Origin: Gimesia sp.
GTDB taxonomy: Bacteria; Planctomycetota; Planctomycetia; Planctomycetales; Planctomycetaceae
Direction: 5' to 3'
NCBI RefSeq assembly: GCF_040219335.1
Contig: NZ_JAVJSQ010000031.1
Span: 62,001-126,000 of the forward strand
Length of the DNA: 64,000 nucleotides
Under the pieces are notes generated by a model. It was given only the letters and a program-made list of their open reading frames with translations. It ran no database searches and was not told the DNA's origin. Positions within the stretch are counted from its first letter, which is position 1. The number at the start of each line of letters is the position of its first letter. Made by a program: the position numbers and the translations under genes. Of this stretch, positions 33,735 through 43,225 are shown piece after piece.

Positions 33735-34805
33735 TCAGAACTCACCCAGCACTTCCCCACCAGATCGGGTAGACAGACTCCGCCAGAGATTCCCGTCGAT
33801 GCTGTCACCGATAAAGCGGACCGCACCGTCACAGAGCAGCAGATTCACACCTCCCGTATGATTGCTGCGGGCCGCTTTCCAGCCAGAGGCGATGTATCCC
33901 TCGCTGGCAGTCGCGTTGGCCACGCAGTCGTAGTTCTTGGAATTGGGGCCATAGTAGTGGTTATAGGAGGCGCAACGTATTTCGCCCGAATACCAGGCGA
34001 ACTGGCGTTCGTTAGACTGGTTCCACGTTGTCGCAGCAGCGCAGTTGGCATCACTGATCAACGAACCGAAAGCCAGATTTCGATAATATTTTTTCTCCGA
34101 ACCAGGGGCGGCTCCCGTTGTCTCCGCCCCCTCTCCGATCAGACTCTCTGACATCGCCGCTGTGTTGCTGGTCCCGTCAGTAATATCACGAAAACGGGTA
34201 CTGGAGTCGGCATAGAAGACGCCATCTGAACGATAGGGGGAACCATGCTCTACGCCACCGGTCGCATCCAGACCACTGCCCATACTGGCTGCATAATTCG
34301 TGGGTCCGATTCCCCCGGTCACACCATAAGCGGTAGACACCTTGCGCGAAATATCAGAGGGACAGAGATAGAGATTGATTAACGTCGAGGCCGCCAGTTG
34401 GTTATTATTGTCGGCGATGATCCAGGCACTCCCCGAATTGGCATATGTGGGGGATTCCAGATTCAGCAGATTGTAAACGGCCGTCTGTTCCAGGAAGGGA
34501 GTCAGATAAGCCATCACACCCCAGTTCCCCTGGAAATAACCGATATATCCACCCGAGCCTGGTTTTCCCCCGGGAATCAGGTTCGGTGGAAACACGCTGT
34601 GTGCACTCGCATAATTGTGCAGGGCGATTCCCAGTTGCTTGAGATTACTTTTACATTGCGCCCGCCGGGCAGCTTCCCGTGCCTGCTGAACTGCAGGCAA
34701 CAGCAACGCAATTAAAATGCCGATGATCGCAATCACGACCAGCAGTTCAATCAAAGTAAAACCGCGACGCATCTGCGGTCGCACCTGTTCTCTGTTCTGA
34801 CTCAT
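33735..34805 (-). CDS. DUF1559 domain protein with prepilin-type leader
   Basis: A 356-residue planctomycete protein. The N-terminus RRGFTLIELLVVIAIIGILIALLLPAV is a class III/prepilin signal with a cleavage Gly-Phe and a hydrophobic helix. The DUF1559 region follows with AQCKSNLKQLGIALHNYASAH, LYLCPSDIS, YRSDGVFYADSSTRFRDITDGTSNT and HTGGVNLLLCDGAVRFI. Such proteins are abundant and of unknown function, possibly pseudopilin-like surface or secretion components. ATG 34805 is chosen for GGAG six bases upstream. Confidence 0.93.
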   Translation of the reverse strand: MSQNREQVRPQMRRGFTLIELLVVIAIIGILIALLLPAVQQAREAARRAQCKSNLKQLGIALHNYASAHSVFPPNLIPGGKPGSGGYIGYFQGNWGVMAYLTPFLEQTAVYNLLNLESPTYANSGSAWIIADNNNQLAASTLINLYLCPSDISRKVSTAYGVTGGIGPTNYAASMGSGLDATGGVEHGSPYRSDGVFYADSSTRFRDITDGTSNTAAMSESLIGEGAETTGAAPGSEKKYYRNLAFGSLISDANCAAATTWNQSNERQFAWYSGEIRCASYNHYYGPNSKNYDCVANATASEGYIASGWKAARSNHTGGVNLLLCDGAVRFIGDSIDGNLWRSLSTRSGGEVLGEF

Positions 34806-35073
34806 CATGTTCTCCAATGCAATTAATATTACATTCTTATGATCGTCAGAATATAGATCGCTCCTGCAGGTGTCAATGATCTATTTTTTTTATTTTTCTG
34901 ATGAAACCGCTTGGCCATTAAGGTTGCTGATTTAGAGAGATATTTGTCATAAATCATCCCTTTTCATTTTTTCCAGGTAAACAAACCCTTAATAAACCTG
35001 CCCGCGGAACAATAATAGAAGCAGGACTATTACTAACCCAGCCAGCACTTTATCAATCTGTGGTTTCAACAAC

Positions 35074-35466
35074 ATGACCTGGATGGAATGGTACAACACA
35101 CTCTCCAAACCGGAATGGACGCCGTCCCCGGGAACCATCAGTCTGATCTGGCAGATACTCTATCCGATCATCCTGATCTCATTCGGTTACGTCTTTTACC
35201 AGACAGCACGGCGTCGCTATCCTGCAGCAACAGTAATGCCTTTCGCGATTAATCTGATTGCCAATCTGAGCTTCACCCCGCTGTTTTTCGGTTTGAGAAA
35301 TGTGCCTCTGGCTACACTGGATATTCTGGTCGTCTGGTCTACAATCCTCTGGATAATTTACTCGATCTGGCCTCGCTCCCGCTGGGTCGCGTTGGCTCAG
35401 ATCCCTTATCTGATCTGGGTTTCCATCGCTACGACGATCCAGGTCAGTATTTTCTGGATGAATTGA
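35074..35466 (+). CDS. TspO/MBR family membrane protein
   Basis: A 130-residue membrane protein with five hydrophobic segments. The signature W-Y-x-x-L-x-K-P-x-W-x-P (WYNTLSKPEWTPSP), Trp-rich IWQILYPIILI, and the NLSFTPLFFGLRN segment match the TspO family. TspO proteins bind porphyrins or sterols and relate to tetrapyrrole and stress responses. The gene is 16 bases before uvsE, which could be cotranscribed. The start is preceded by CAACAAC without a clear ribosome-binding site. Confidence 0.85.
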   Translation: MTWMEWYNTLSKPEWTPSPGTISLIWQILYPIILISFGYVFYQTARRRYPAATVMPFAINLIANLSFTPLFFGLRNVPLATLDILVVWSTILWIIYSIWPRSRWVALAQIPYLIWVSIATTIQVSIFWMN

Positions 35467-35482
35467 GGAGCCTGGAAGTCTG

Positions 35483-36409
35483 GTGTCAAAAACAAAATCA
35501 CAATCATCGATCAGACTGGGGCTCTGTTGTCAGTTTCTGGAAGAACCGATTAAATTTCGGAATACCACAGTCAAATCCAACAGCCAGATGGAACGGACCG
35601 CCGCCCTGGAGAAACTGGCGCGACTCTGTCGGGAAAATGCAGAGGCACTGCGGTCGTCGCTGGAATACTGTGCCGCGCACAACATCGGCTGCTTTCGCAT
35701 CAACAGTCAGATACTCCCCCTGAAAACTCACCCTGAGTGTGGCTACGACATGCAGGACCTGCCCGAGGGGAAGGCCATCGTCAAGCTGTTCAAACAGTGT
35801 GGCCAGTACGCCCGCGAGCATCAGATTCGCACCTGCTTTCATCCCGACCAGTTTGTGGTACTCAACTCCCCGCGCGAGGAAGTTGTAGAACGTTCGATAG
35901 CAGAGCTCGAGTATCAGTCCGAAGTGGCAGAATGGGTCAATGCGGATGTGGTCAACATTCATGGCGGGGGTGCCTACGGAGACAAGGAAAGTGCCCTGAC
36001 ACAGTTCGCGGAGAACTTTAAGCGTCTCTCGAAACGGGTCCGCAGCAGACTGACCGTGGAAAATGACGACACGACTTACACTCCCGCGGATCTGCTCCCG
36101 CTCTGCCGGAAGATCGGCATACCGCTGGTCTACGACGCGCATCATCACCGCTGCCTGCCTGATGAGCTCTCAATTGAAGAGGCTACCGAACAGGCAATTC
36201 AGACCTGGGATCGCGAACCGATGTTTCACATTTCCAGTCCCCTGGAAGGCTGGAAGGGACCGAAACCCCACCGGCACCATGATTACATCAATGTGCGTGA
36301 TTTCCCTACGTGCTGGGAAGACCACGAGTTGACCGTCGAAGTCGAAGCCAAAGCAAAGGAACAGGCAGTGCTGAAACTGATGCAGTCACTCCGCAGAAGT
36401 AGAAACTGA
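35483..36409 (+). CDS. uvsE: UV damage endonuclease UvsE
   Basis: A 308-residue UvsE/UVDE, a TIM-barrel metal-dependent nuclease that nicks 5' of UV photoproducts. Diagnostic strings are RLGLCCQF, CFRINSQILPLKTHP, TCFHPDQFVVLNSP, VVNIHGGGAYGDKE, LTVENDDTTYTPADL, VYDAHHHRC and RHHDYINV. These supply the His, Asp and Glu metal ligands. It starts at GTG 35483 after GGAAG. The 3' end overlaps the convergent DUF4345-like gene by 24 bases. Confidence 0.93.
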   Translation: MSKTKSQSSIRLGLCCQFLEEPIKFRNTTVKSNSQMERTAALEKLARLCRENAEALRSSLEYCAAHNIGCFRINSQILPLKTHPECGYDMQDLPEGKAIVKLFKQCGQYAREHQIRTCFHPDQFVVLNSPREEVVERSIAELEYQSEVAEWVNADVVNIHGGGAYGDKESALTQFAENFKRLSKRVRSRLTVENDDTTYTPADLLPLCRKIGIPLVYDAHHHRCLPDELSIEEATEQAIQTWDREPMFHISSPLEGWKGPKPHRHHDYINVRDFPTCWEDHELTVEVEAKAKEQAVLKLMQSLRRSRN

Positions 36410-36781
36410 TTTTCGTGTTGACAGACAGAATCCCAGACTGATCAGAAAAATCAGCCACTCACCGGTCGCCAATGAGTACGTCGTCGCGCCGATTCCCTCG
36501 AACAGGAAAAAACTGGCACAACGAAATAAGACCAGGCAACCATGCACGATCAGACAGACCGTCAACGCATACCGCGTCACAGCGGCCTGCCAGAGGGGCC
36601 AGAGAAAGATCAGGCCTAAAGCCAGTTCCAGACCGCCATACACCACCAGGAACTCCGACTGCCCGGAGCCTCCCTCCAGCGTAAAGCCCACCGACTGGGA
36701 TGTGGATGCAGGGGTGATCGCACACCAGAGTGCAAGCATCAGATACAGCCCCCCTACCAGGGCCAGCCAGACTCGAATCAT
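36386..36781 (-). CDS. Small integral membrane protein, DUF4345-like
   Basis: A 131-residue protein with four hydrophobic helices (LALVGGLYLMLALWCAI, FLVVYGGLELALGLIFLW, YALTVCLIVHGCLVLF, WLIFLISLGFCLS). The YGGLELALG motif resembles DUF4345 proteins. Function unknown. It converges on uvsE and overlaps it. It has no close operon partner. Confidence 0.7.
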   Translation of the reverse strand: MIRVWLALVGGLYLMLALWCAITPASTSQSVGFTLEGGSGQSEFLVVYGGLELALGLIFLWPLWQAAVTRYALTVCLIVHGCLVLFRCASFFLFEGIGATTYSLATGEWLIFLISLGFCLSTRKSVSTSAE

Positions 36782-37094
36782 CAGTTAAAACTCCCGTGTA
36801 TTAAGGATACGCTGAATATCTCGAGAATAGACGATCCTCGTCCCATGGTCAAACTGTGGTGAACCTGATCGCGTTTCCGACTGTCTTATTCGCAAGGCAT
36901 ACCAGCCAATGAGGGTCTGCTCGGAATCCCCGCAGTTGCCTGTTTCTCTCTGCGTTGTTTTTAGCTCAAGCTCGATTCACCTGAAAGTCGATAGACCACG
37001 ACATGAAATCCATCATCACACTTTGTTGTCAGATCTGTTGTCCAGGAACGGCTTTCGTTCTTTGGGAGAGGGTGTGTTGATTGTTATCAAAACC
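36782..37094. other. Non-coding stretch upstream of the SLC13 permease
   Basis: No convincing gene was found. The stretch carries no long ORF with credible codon use and no tRNA. It leads into the palindrome at 37095 and the hairpin at 37129, so it could encode a short RNA or the leader of the permease. Confidence 0.4.
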
Positions 37095-37110
37095 TGATCA
37101 GATCTGATCA
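37095..37110. promoter_or_regulatory. 16-bp perfect palindrome TGATCAGATCTGATCA
   Basis: A self-complementary 16-mer lies 90 bases upstream of the SLC13 start. It resembles an operator for a dimeric repressor. It is distinct from the terminator-like hairpin that follows. Confidence 0.55.
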
Positions 37111-37128
37111 AAGTACCATATCTCATCC

Positions 37129-37167
37129 AAAGGGTTGAAAGCCATCGCTTTCAACCCTTTTCTTATT
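37129..37167 (+). terminator. Intrinsic terminator or attenuator before the SLC13 gene
   Basis: AAAGGGTTGAAAGC pairs perfectly with GCTTTCAACCCTTT across a CATC loop, a 14-bp stem, and is followed by TCTTATT. It lies 33 bases before the permease ATG, and no plus-strand gene ends upstream, so it may terminate an unannotated RNA or act as an attenuator. Confidence 0.7.
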
Positions 37168-37199
37168 GGCCTCGTTTCAATCCCGGAAGGGTTGCTGCA

Positions 37200-38975
37200 A
37201 TGAATAGTGACGCATGGATCACCGTGTGTATTGTGGGTTTCCTGTTTATCTCGCTGGTAAAAAATCTGGCTCCCCCGGACCTGTTGTTTCTGAGTGCCAC
37301 TACCATCCTGGCAATCCTGGGAATCATTTCTCCCCAGGAAGCCTTTGTCGGATTTTCCAACTCCGGAATGCTGGCGGTCGCAGCCCTGTTTGTGGTTGTG
37401 GCCGGACTGCGTGAAACCGGCATTCTCGATCTGATCGGGCATCACGTCCTGGGGCAGTCACGCAGCGAACGCAGTGCTTTACTCAGGCTCTCGGGAGTTG
37501 TGCTTCCGCTGTCGGCGTTTTTGAATAACACGCCGATCGTCGCGATGTTTGTTCCCGTAGTCATCGACTGGAGTCGTCGGCACCGTATTGCCCCCTCCCG
37601 CCTGCTGATTCCACTCTCCTACCTGGCCATTCTGGGAGGCACCTGCACCCTGATCGGCACTTCAACCAACCTGGTGATTAATGGACTGATGCTGGAAAGT
37701 GGATTACCGGGTATGTCACTTTTTGAAATCGGCAAAATCGGTGTCCCTTATGCCTGCATTGGGATCGCTTACCTGTTCTTTGCGGGACACGTCTTGCTCC
37801 CCGAGCGTCAGGAACTGCTGGAACAGTTAAGCGAATGTCAGCGGGAATACCTGGTCGAAATGGAAGTGCAGTCCGGCTGTCGTCTGATCGGCCAGACCAT
37901 CGAACAGGGCGGTTTACGCCAGTTGCCGGGCCTGTTCCTGATAGAGATCGATCGCCGCGGAAAGATTCTCTCCCCTGCAGGTCCTGAACAGATTCTGGAA
38001 GCAGGTGACCGCTTAATCTTCACAGGCATTGTCAGCAGTATCATTGAATTGGAAAAAATCCCCCATCTCATCCCCATTGCCGATCCAGACTACGAAATCT
38101 CGCCCCGCAAACAGCGTAGACGCCGACTGTGCGAAGCTGTGATTTCCGCCACCTCGCCCCTGGTGGGAAAATCCATCCGCGAGGCCGATTTCCGCGCCAC
38201 TTATGGAGCGGCGATCGTCGCCGTTCATCGCGCCGGGAAACGTATCGAACAGAAAATCGGTGATATCAGTCTGCAAGCCGGCGATACTCTGCTCCTGCAG
38301 ACTCCGCTTCATTTTCTGCGTGCCTACCGCCACGATCCGGCGTTTTACCTGATCAGTGATGTCGATGACTGGCGTCCCATCCGGGCAGACAGAGCCTGGA
38401 TCGCCGCCCTGCTCTTCTTCATCCTGATGGGCCTGATGATTTCAGGTGTCATGCCGGTGGTACTCTCCACCATGCTGACCGCGGTTCTCATGGTTCTCCT
38501 GGGCTGTCTCTCTACCGGTGATGCCCGTCGGAGTATTGAATGGCAGGTGCTGATCACCATTGCCGCAGCATTTGGAGTCGGCACAGCACTTCAGAACTCC
38601 GGTGCCGCTACCGAGATTGCCAGTGCGTTTGTCGCCTCAACGCAAGCCTGGGGACCAATCGCGGCCCTGGCGGTAATCTATCTGCTGGGATCGATCCTCA
38701 CAGAGCTGATTACCAATAATGCTGCTGCCGTTCTGTTATTTCCGTTTTGCCTGGAGACAGCCCGTCTGTATGACGCCAGTCCGCTGCCGTTTCTCATCGC
38801 CCTGATTCTCTCTGCCTCCGCCAGTTTCATGACACCGATCGGCTATCAGACCAACCTCATGGTCTATGGCCCGGGCGGCTATCGCTTCTCTGACTTCATC
38901 CGCATAGGCACACCCCTCAACCTGCTGCTCTGGATCACCGCGGTGATCCTGGTTCCCTGGATCTGGCCATTCTGA
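37200..38975 (+). CDS. SLC13 family permease with two TrkA-C domains
   Basis: A 591-residue inner-membrane protein. Two blocks of hydrophobic helices flank a central cytoplasmic part. The first half holds the GFSNSGMLAVAALFVVV, SAFLNNTPIVAMFVPVV and GGTCTLIGTSTNLVINGL motifs of anion/sulfate permeases, and the second half repeats them as ELITNNAAAVLLFP and SASFMTPIGYQTNLMV. The middle (about 210-380) has two RCK_C/TrkA-C units (GDRLIFTGIVSSI, GDTLLLQTPLHFL). It is a likely sulfate or dicarboxylate importer; the substrate is unknown. Confidence 0.9.
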   Translation: MNSDAWITVCIVGFLFISLVKNLAPPDLLFLSATTILAILGIISPQEAFVGFSNSGMLAVAALFVVVAGLRETGILDLIGHHVLGQSRSERSALLRLSGVVLPLSAFLNNTPIVAMFVPVVIDWSRRHRIAPSRLLIPLSYLAILGGTCTLIGTSTNLVINGLMLESGLPGMSLFEIGKIGVPYACIGIAYLFFAGHVLLPERQELLEQLSECQREYLVEMEVQSGCRLIGQTIEQGGLRQLPGLFLIEIDRRGKILSPAGPEQILEAGDRLIFTGIVSSIIELEKIPHLIPIADPDYEISPRKQRRRRLCEAVISATSPLVGKSIREADFRATYGAAIVAVHRAGKRIEQKIGDISLQAGDTLLLQTPLHFLRAYRHDPAFYLISDVDDWRPIRADRAWIAALLFFILMGLMISGVMPVVLSTMLTAVLMVLLGCLSTGDARRSIEWQVLITIAAAFGVGTALQNSGAATEIASAFVASTQAWGPIAALAVIYLLGSILTELITNNAAAVLLFPFCLETARLYDASPLPFLIALILSASASFMTPIGYQTNLMVYGPGGYRFSDFIRIGTPLNLLLWITAVILVPWIWPF

Positions 38976-39044
38976 GACGGGCAGTGGTATGCCCTCCATC
39001 GACTGTTATAATGAACTGGTATTCTCTCGGTTCAGGGATGTTTT

Positions 39045-40502
39045 ATGCTGGAAAATATTGCCTACATTGTCGCAGCCGTCTTCTGCGAAATCTATCTCAT
39101 TCTGATGATCCGTGGTCTGTTTTCATCACGCTCACAGGGACATCAATTTTCACACCTCAAGAATCTGGATTCTGCCATCGCAAGTTACAGCAAGCTGATT
39201 CATAAGAATCCTCGCGATACCAAATCCTACCTGGCACGTTCCAGCGCTTACATCCAGCAGGAGCGTCTGACAGAGGCACTTGCCGATTGCGATATGGTCA
39301 CACTGTTGGAGCCAGACAACCCCTATGCATTTTTAAACCGGGGTGCGATTTATGGTCTACAAAATGAGCATGAGAAGTGCATTGATGAAACAACCCGCTG
39401 CCTCGAAATAAAACCTGACACATTCAATGCCCTGATCAATCGAGGACACACGTATGCCCGACTCGGCAACATCGAAGCAGCTCTGAATGACTTATCGCAG
39501 GTAATTCAACTGGCCCCTCGTAAACCAGAGCCTTATTTTGAACGGGGTAACTGCTTCCTGAATCTCCATAAGTATTCGGAGGCGATTGAAGAATATACAC
39601 AAGCCCTGCAACATCGAGACAAAACCTGGGAGTACTATTACCGCTGGGATTGTCACCAAAAGCGCGGAATCGCCCATACAAAACTGGGACAGTTGAAACA
39701 GGCACGTGAAGATTTTGACCTCGCCTTAAAACATTGCCTCTTCCACGAGGCCATTCGACTCGACCCGCAAGATCTCGACAACTACCTCCAGCGGGGAAAT
39801 CTCTATTACTGTGCTGAACAGTATCAGAACGCCCTGCTGGACTTTCTGCAGATACAGAAACAGACCATGCTTACTCCGGATCAGCAGGCCATTCTGGGGT
39901 TCTGTTATTTGAAGCTGGGTGAAGTGCAACAGGCAAAAACCATCTTCAGGCAGGCACTGGAACGCAATGCTTACAGTGCCGACATCGATCAGAACCCCGG
40001 TGATCCCGGCAATTATCTCGATCGCGGCATAATCCGGTTTGAGCTGCAGGAATATGAAACAGCGATTGACGATTTTAATCACGCACTGAAGTTGGGTGAG
40101 AAGTCCGTAGAATTGCTGGCTGCACGGGGATCAGCCTGTCTGAAACTGGGCAAATATGACCTGGCGAAGCAGGATTATGAAACCGCACTTTCGCGCGCCC
40201 CCGACTGTCCGACCGCTTATTTTTGTCTGGCCTGGATGCTGGCCACCTGCCCTGAACCTCAATATCGCAATGGCCCCAAGGCCCTGGAACTGGCGCACCG
40301 TAATCTGGAGTTACTTCCTGAAATAAACTGGAACTCCCTGAGTGTACTCGCAGCCGCCTCTGCGGAGTCCGGCGACTTCGAAGAGGCGATCAAGTGGATC
40401 ACCCAGGCCATGGAGTTGGCCCAAAATGAAGATAAAACGGATTGTGAAAAACAACTGCAATGTTATGAACGAAATCAGGCCTATAGTGATCTCGCCCCCT
40501 GA
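39045..40502 (+). CDS. Tetratricopeptide repeat protein
   Basis: A 485-residue protein with a short N-terminal membrane segment (IAYIVAAVFCEIYLILMI) followed by about ten TPR units. Typical units are DCDMVTLLEPDNPYAFLNRGAIYGLQNEHEKCIDE and DLSQVIQLAPRKPEPYFERGNCFLNLHKYSEAIEEY. Two unit boundaries contain LHPDNL-like runs (AIRLDPQDLDNYLQRGN, DIDQNPGDPGNYLDRG). It should be an anchored scaffold for protein binding. No catalytic domain is present. It lies 69 bases after the permease but need not be in one transcript. Confidence 0.88.
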   Translation: MLENIAYIVAAVFCEIYLILMIRGLFSSRSQGHQFSHLKNLDSAIASYSKLIHKNPRDTKSYLARSSAYIQQERLTEALADCDMVTLLEPDNPYAFLNRGAIYGLQNEHEKCIDETTRCLEIKPDTFNALINRGHTYARLGNIEAALNDLSQVIQLAPRKPEPYFERGNCFLNLHKYSEAIEEYTQALQHRDKTWEYYYRWDCHQKRGIAHTKLGQLKQAREDFDLALKHCLFHEAIRLDPQDLDNYLQRGNLYYCAEQYQNALLDFLQIQKQTMLTPDQQAILGFCYLKLGEVQQAKTIFRQALERNAYSADIDQNPGDPGNYLDRGIIRFELQEYETAIDDFNHALKLGEKSVELLAARGSACLKLGKYDLAKQDYETALSRAPDCPTAYFCLAWMLATCPEPQYRNGPKALELAHRNLELLPEINWNSLSVLAAASAESGDFEEAIKWITQAMELAQNEDKTDCEKQLQCYERNQAYSDLAP

Positions 40503-40652
40503 TGCGAGGTGTTGTCGACCTTCAGTGCGTGATATCCATCGTTTTTATGCGACTCTGGCTTGAACATCCACAGGGTAATTCATTACAAAAGGCCCCCCAC
40601 AGCCTCCTGTTTCAGATAATTGAAAATCAACTCACACGGATGTGATCACAAC

Positions 40653-41342
40653 ATGACCAGCAACACGTTCTCCCCCGGCCCCACTCCGGATTCCGTCAAA
40701 GCCGCTGATGGCTCAATCCATACAGTCCCCACAGGGTGGACCCTGCTCCCTCCCGGCGACGCCGGTCTGACGCGACGAGTCAAAGCTGCGGGAGAATTCT
40801 GGAGCGTGCAGGAAAAGAAAGGCCGACGCACTTTTTCGAAAGGGATCTGGGCCCCCGCAGAGACCATCACCCGGATCCAGGCCGACCTGGCAGCAGAGCG
40901 TGCCACTCCCGCTTATGCAAAAAAGCAGGCTGCGGCTGCCGCGCGCCGGGAACAGGAACAGTCCACCTATGTCGACGATTTCCTCTCTGCGGTACTCTCC
41001 TATCTGGACTTCCACCCGACGCATGAGCAGATCGCCCATCAGATGGCACAGGCAATCACGGCGCACGCAACTCCCGTCGGCAGCGGAACGGTGGCTCGCA
41101 CGAAACGGATCCCCCTGGAGCAACGTGCGGAATCAGCTGTTATCGCCTGGATGCGGCACCAGACAACCGCTTATGACGAAATGGTCATTCCCCGCGTGAA
41201 AGGGAAACGACGCGAAGTCCGGCGGATGCTGGCCCGTCGCTCCAAGGAACTGCTGAATGAGTATCGCAGCCCTTCCACTCCTCCGACAGACTGCCCCCTG
41301 CACCGCGCCCTTGCAGAGTGGGAAGCCGATGGTTTAAAGTGA
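40653..41342 (+). CDS. DUF2293 domain protein
   Basis: A 229-residue protein. The C-terminal block RAESAVIAWMRHQTTAYDEMVIPRVKGKRREVRRMLARRSKELL is characteristic of DUF2293. The N-terminus is Ser/Pro-rich and contains GWTLLPPGDAGLTRRVKAAGEFWSVQEKKGRRTFSKGIWAP. The K/R content suggests nucleic-acid binding (inference). The start at 40653 is used because the longer frame lacks a credible context. Function unknown. Confidence 0.82.
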   Translation: MTSNTFSPGPTPDSVKAADGSIHTVPTGWTLLPPGDAGLTRRVKAAGEFWSVQEKKGRRTFSKGIWAPAETITRIQADLAAERATPAYAKKQAAAAARREQEQSTYVDDFLSAVLSYLDFHPTHEQIAHQMAQAITAHATPVGSGTVARTKRIPLEQRAESAVIAWMRHQTTAYDEMVIPRVKGKRREVRRMLARRSKELLNEYRSPSTPPTDCPLHRALAEWEADGLK

Positions 41343-41445
41343 AGGTAGTCAGATCACTCTTTCCGGGCACGCCGCTCATCAGCGAGAGAGGCTGTTGTCA
41401 GGTAGTGAACTGTGTCATTCCGGGTCCACCAGAAGGAGCAGTATA

Positions 41446-42474
41446 ATGAGTCTGCAGCAACTGATCGAAACAGCCTACGCAATGGTCGCAGACGACAAGG
41501 GCCTGCTGGCCATGGACGAAAGCACGCCCACCTGCCACAAACGGTTCGCGAAACTTGATATTCCCCAGACCGAAGAATTCCGTCGGGATTACCGCGAGCT
41601 GCTGGTCACCACCCCCGGGTTGAATGAAGCGATCAGCGGCGCGATTCTGTATGATGAAACCATCCATCAGCAGACCAAAGACGGCAAACCTTTCGTACAG
41701 GTGCTCCAGGAAGCCGGCATCATCCCCGGTATCAAAGTCGACAAAAGCACGACGTCTCTGGCCGGATTTCCCGGAGAGAAAATCACCGAAGGACTGGATG
41801 GTCTGCGGGAACGACTCGCGGAATACGTGCAGCTAGGCGCCCGGTTCGCCAAGTGGCGGGCTGTGATCACCATTGGGGAAGGCACACCCTCAACCGGTTG
41901 CCTGGAAGCCAACGCTCACCTGCTGGCACGCTATGCATCCTTGTGTCAGGAAGCCGGTCTGGTTCCCATCGTGGAACCGGAAGTTTTGATGGACGGAGCC
42001 CATACCCTGCAACGCTGTTTTGAAGTGACCGAACAGACACTGCGACTCGTCTTCGCCCAGCTCGCAGCACAACGGGTACTGCTGGAGGGCATGATCCTCA
42101 AACCAAACATGATCGTCCCGGGTCTGCAATGTCCCAAACAGAATTCCGTCGAGGAAGTCGCCGATGCAACAGTCAGCTGTTTCCGACGTGTGGTTCCCGT
42201 CGCAGTTCCCGGCGTCGCGTTCCTCTCCGGCGGTCAGTCAAGCGAGCTCGCCTCCGAGCGTCTGAACATGATGAATACCAAGTACAAAACCAAAGTTCCC
42301 TGGGCACTCTCCTTCTCCTTTGCCCGCGCCATTCAGCAGCCCGGCATGGAGATCTGGAGCGGAGATTCCGCGAATGTCGCAGCGGCGCAAAAATCGATGT
42401 ATCATCGTGCCAGCTGTAACCGCAGTGCCCGACGTGGAGAATATAGTACCGAAATGGAATCGGTGACCGCGTAA
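41446..42474 (+). CDS. Class I fructose-bisphosphate aldolase
   Basis: A 342-residue glycolytic enzyme of the class I type, which uses a Schiff-base lysine. GLLAMDESTPTCHKRF is the substrate-phosphate region, AILYDETIHQ and GIKVDKSTTSLAGFPGEKITEGLDGLRERL follow, and the active-site lysine lies in EGMILKPNMIVPG. The C-terminal NRSARRGEYSTEMES tail is typical. ATG 41446 has AGGAG seven bases upstream. It reversibly splits fructose-1,6-bisphosphate. It may share a transcript with the DUF1653 gene 25 bases downstream. Confidence 0.93.
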   Translation: MSLQQLIETAYAMVADDKGLLAMDESTPTCHKRFAKLDIPQTEEFRRDYRELLVTTPGLNEAISGAILYDETIHQQTKDGKPFVQVLQEAGIIPGIKVDKSTTSLAGFPGEKITEGLDGLRERLAEYVQLGARFAKWRAVITIGEGTPSTGCLEANAHLLARYASLCQEAGLVPIVEPEVLMDGAHTLQRCFEVTEQTLRLVFAQLAAQRVLLEGMILKPNMIVPGLQCPKQNSVEEVADATVSCFRRVVPVAVPGVAFLSGGQSSELASERLNMMNTKYKTKVPWALSFSFARAIQQPGMEIWSGDSANVAAAQKSMYHRASCNRSARRGEYSTEMESVTA

Positions 42475-42499
42475 ATCTTAACCGAAAGTAAGGAGACTC

Positions 42500-42715
42500 A
42501 TGACCGTGAAAACCGGCCGTTATCGACATTATAAAGGGAACGACTATCTCGTTATCGGAGTCGCCAGACATAGTGAGACCGAAGAAGAGATGGTCGTTTA
42601 CAGTGCGGATTACGGCCAGTTCGGTCTCTGGGTGCGTCCCAAGGAAATGTTCCTGGAAAAAGTCGAGATCGACGGACGCGTCATTCCCCGCTTTCAGTTT
42701 ATTGGTCCCGAGTAG
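42500..42715 (+). CDS. DUF1653 domain protein
   Basis: A 71-residue protein with the DUF1653 core: GRYRHYKGNDYLVIGVARHSETEEEMVVY followed by GLWVRPKEMFLEKVEIDGRVIPRFQFI. This family is common in bacteria and has no known function. It has a good ribosome-binding site (AAGGAG) before ATG and is convergent with the next gene by three bases. Confidence 0.88.
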   Translation: MTVKTGRYRHYKGNDYLVIGVARHSETEEEMVVYSADYGQFGLWVRPKEMFLEKVEIDGRVIPRFQFIGPE

Positions 42716-42718
42716 ACT

Positions 42719-42901
42719 CTACTCGGCTTCCGCCTGAATGTCGGCCACGCCATCGCGACCCACGTGCACGTGGATTACGTTCGGATGACAACAGACCGGA
42801 CAGTCCTCTACGTATTCCTGCTCGGCCCCCTGTGAAACATCAATCGGTATAACGATTTCTTCACCGCAGGCATCACAAATATAACTGGCTTCTTCCTGCA
42901 T
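42719..42901 (-). CDS. CPXCG motif-containing cysteine-rich protein
   Basis: A 60-residue protein with CDACGEEIVIPIDVS near the start and CPVCCHPNVIHVHV in the middle, forming a likely zinc ribbon of the CPxCG family. The Cys spacing (two C-x2-C pairs about 23 residues apart) fits. The acidic ends are typical. Function unknown. Its 3' end abuts the DUF1653 gene. Confidence 0.85.
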   Translation of the reverse strand: MQEEASYICDACGEEIVIPIDVSQGAEQEYVEDCPVCCHPNVIHVHVGRDGVADIQAEAE

Positions 42902-43225
42902 CGCTCGGGTCTCCTGTTACCATAATTGACGAAGCACAACAGTCGCAGTTTCCAATCTGCTATAAGCTGGCCTGACTGGATTATACACCGTCACTCTAAC
43001 CGGAAGTGATGCCGATCTGAAAAATCTTAGATGATGTATTGGATTCTGAAAGAAGTCCGATCAGATTACCCGGAATTCTATCTAATTGGGTTCGGCAATG
43101 TTAAACTGACATAAGTAACTGGTGACCATTAGCGGTGCACCCACAAGGTACTTAGTTTCGAAGATTTCCTCTGGACTTCTCCCGAAATGATTTCATCCAG
43201 CCTTCCTTCAGCGGAGAAGATTCAC
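42902..43225. other. Intergenic stretch of 324 bases
   Basis: No gene, tRNA or strong hairpin was recognised here. A purine-rich GGAGAAGA at 43212-43219 serves the following start. Confidence 0.5.

Noticed and set aside
36909..37097. 62-residue frame upstream of the SLC13 gene
   Set aside because: It has no ribosome-binding site or recognisable domain, and it runs into the palindrome.
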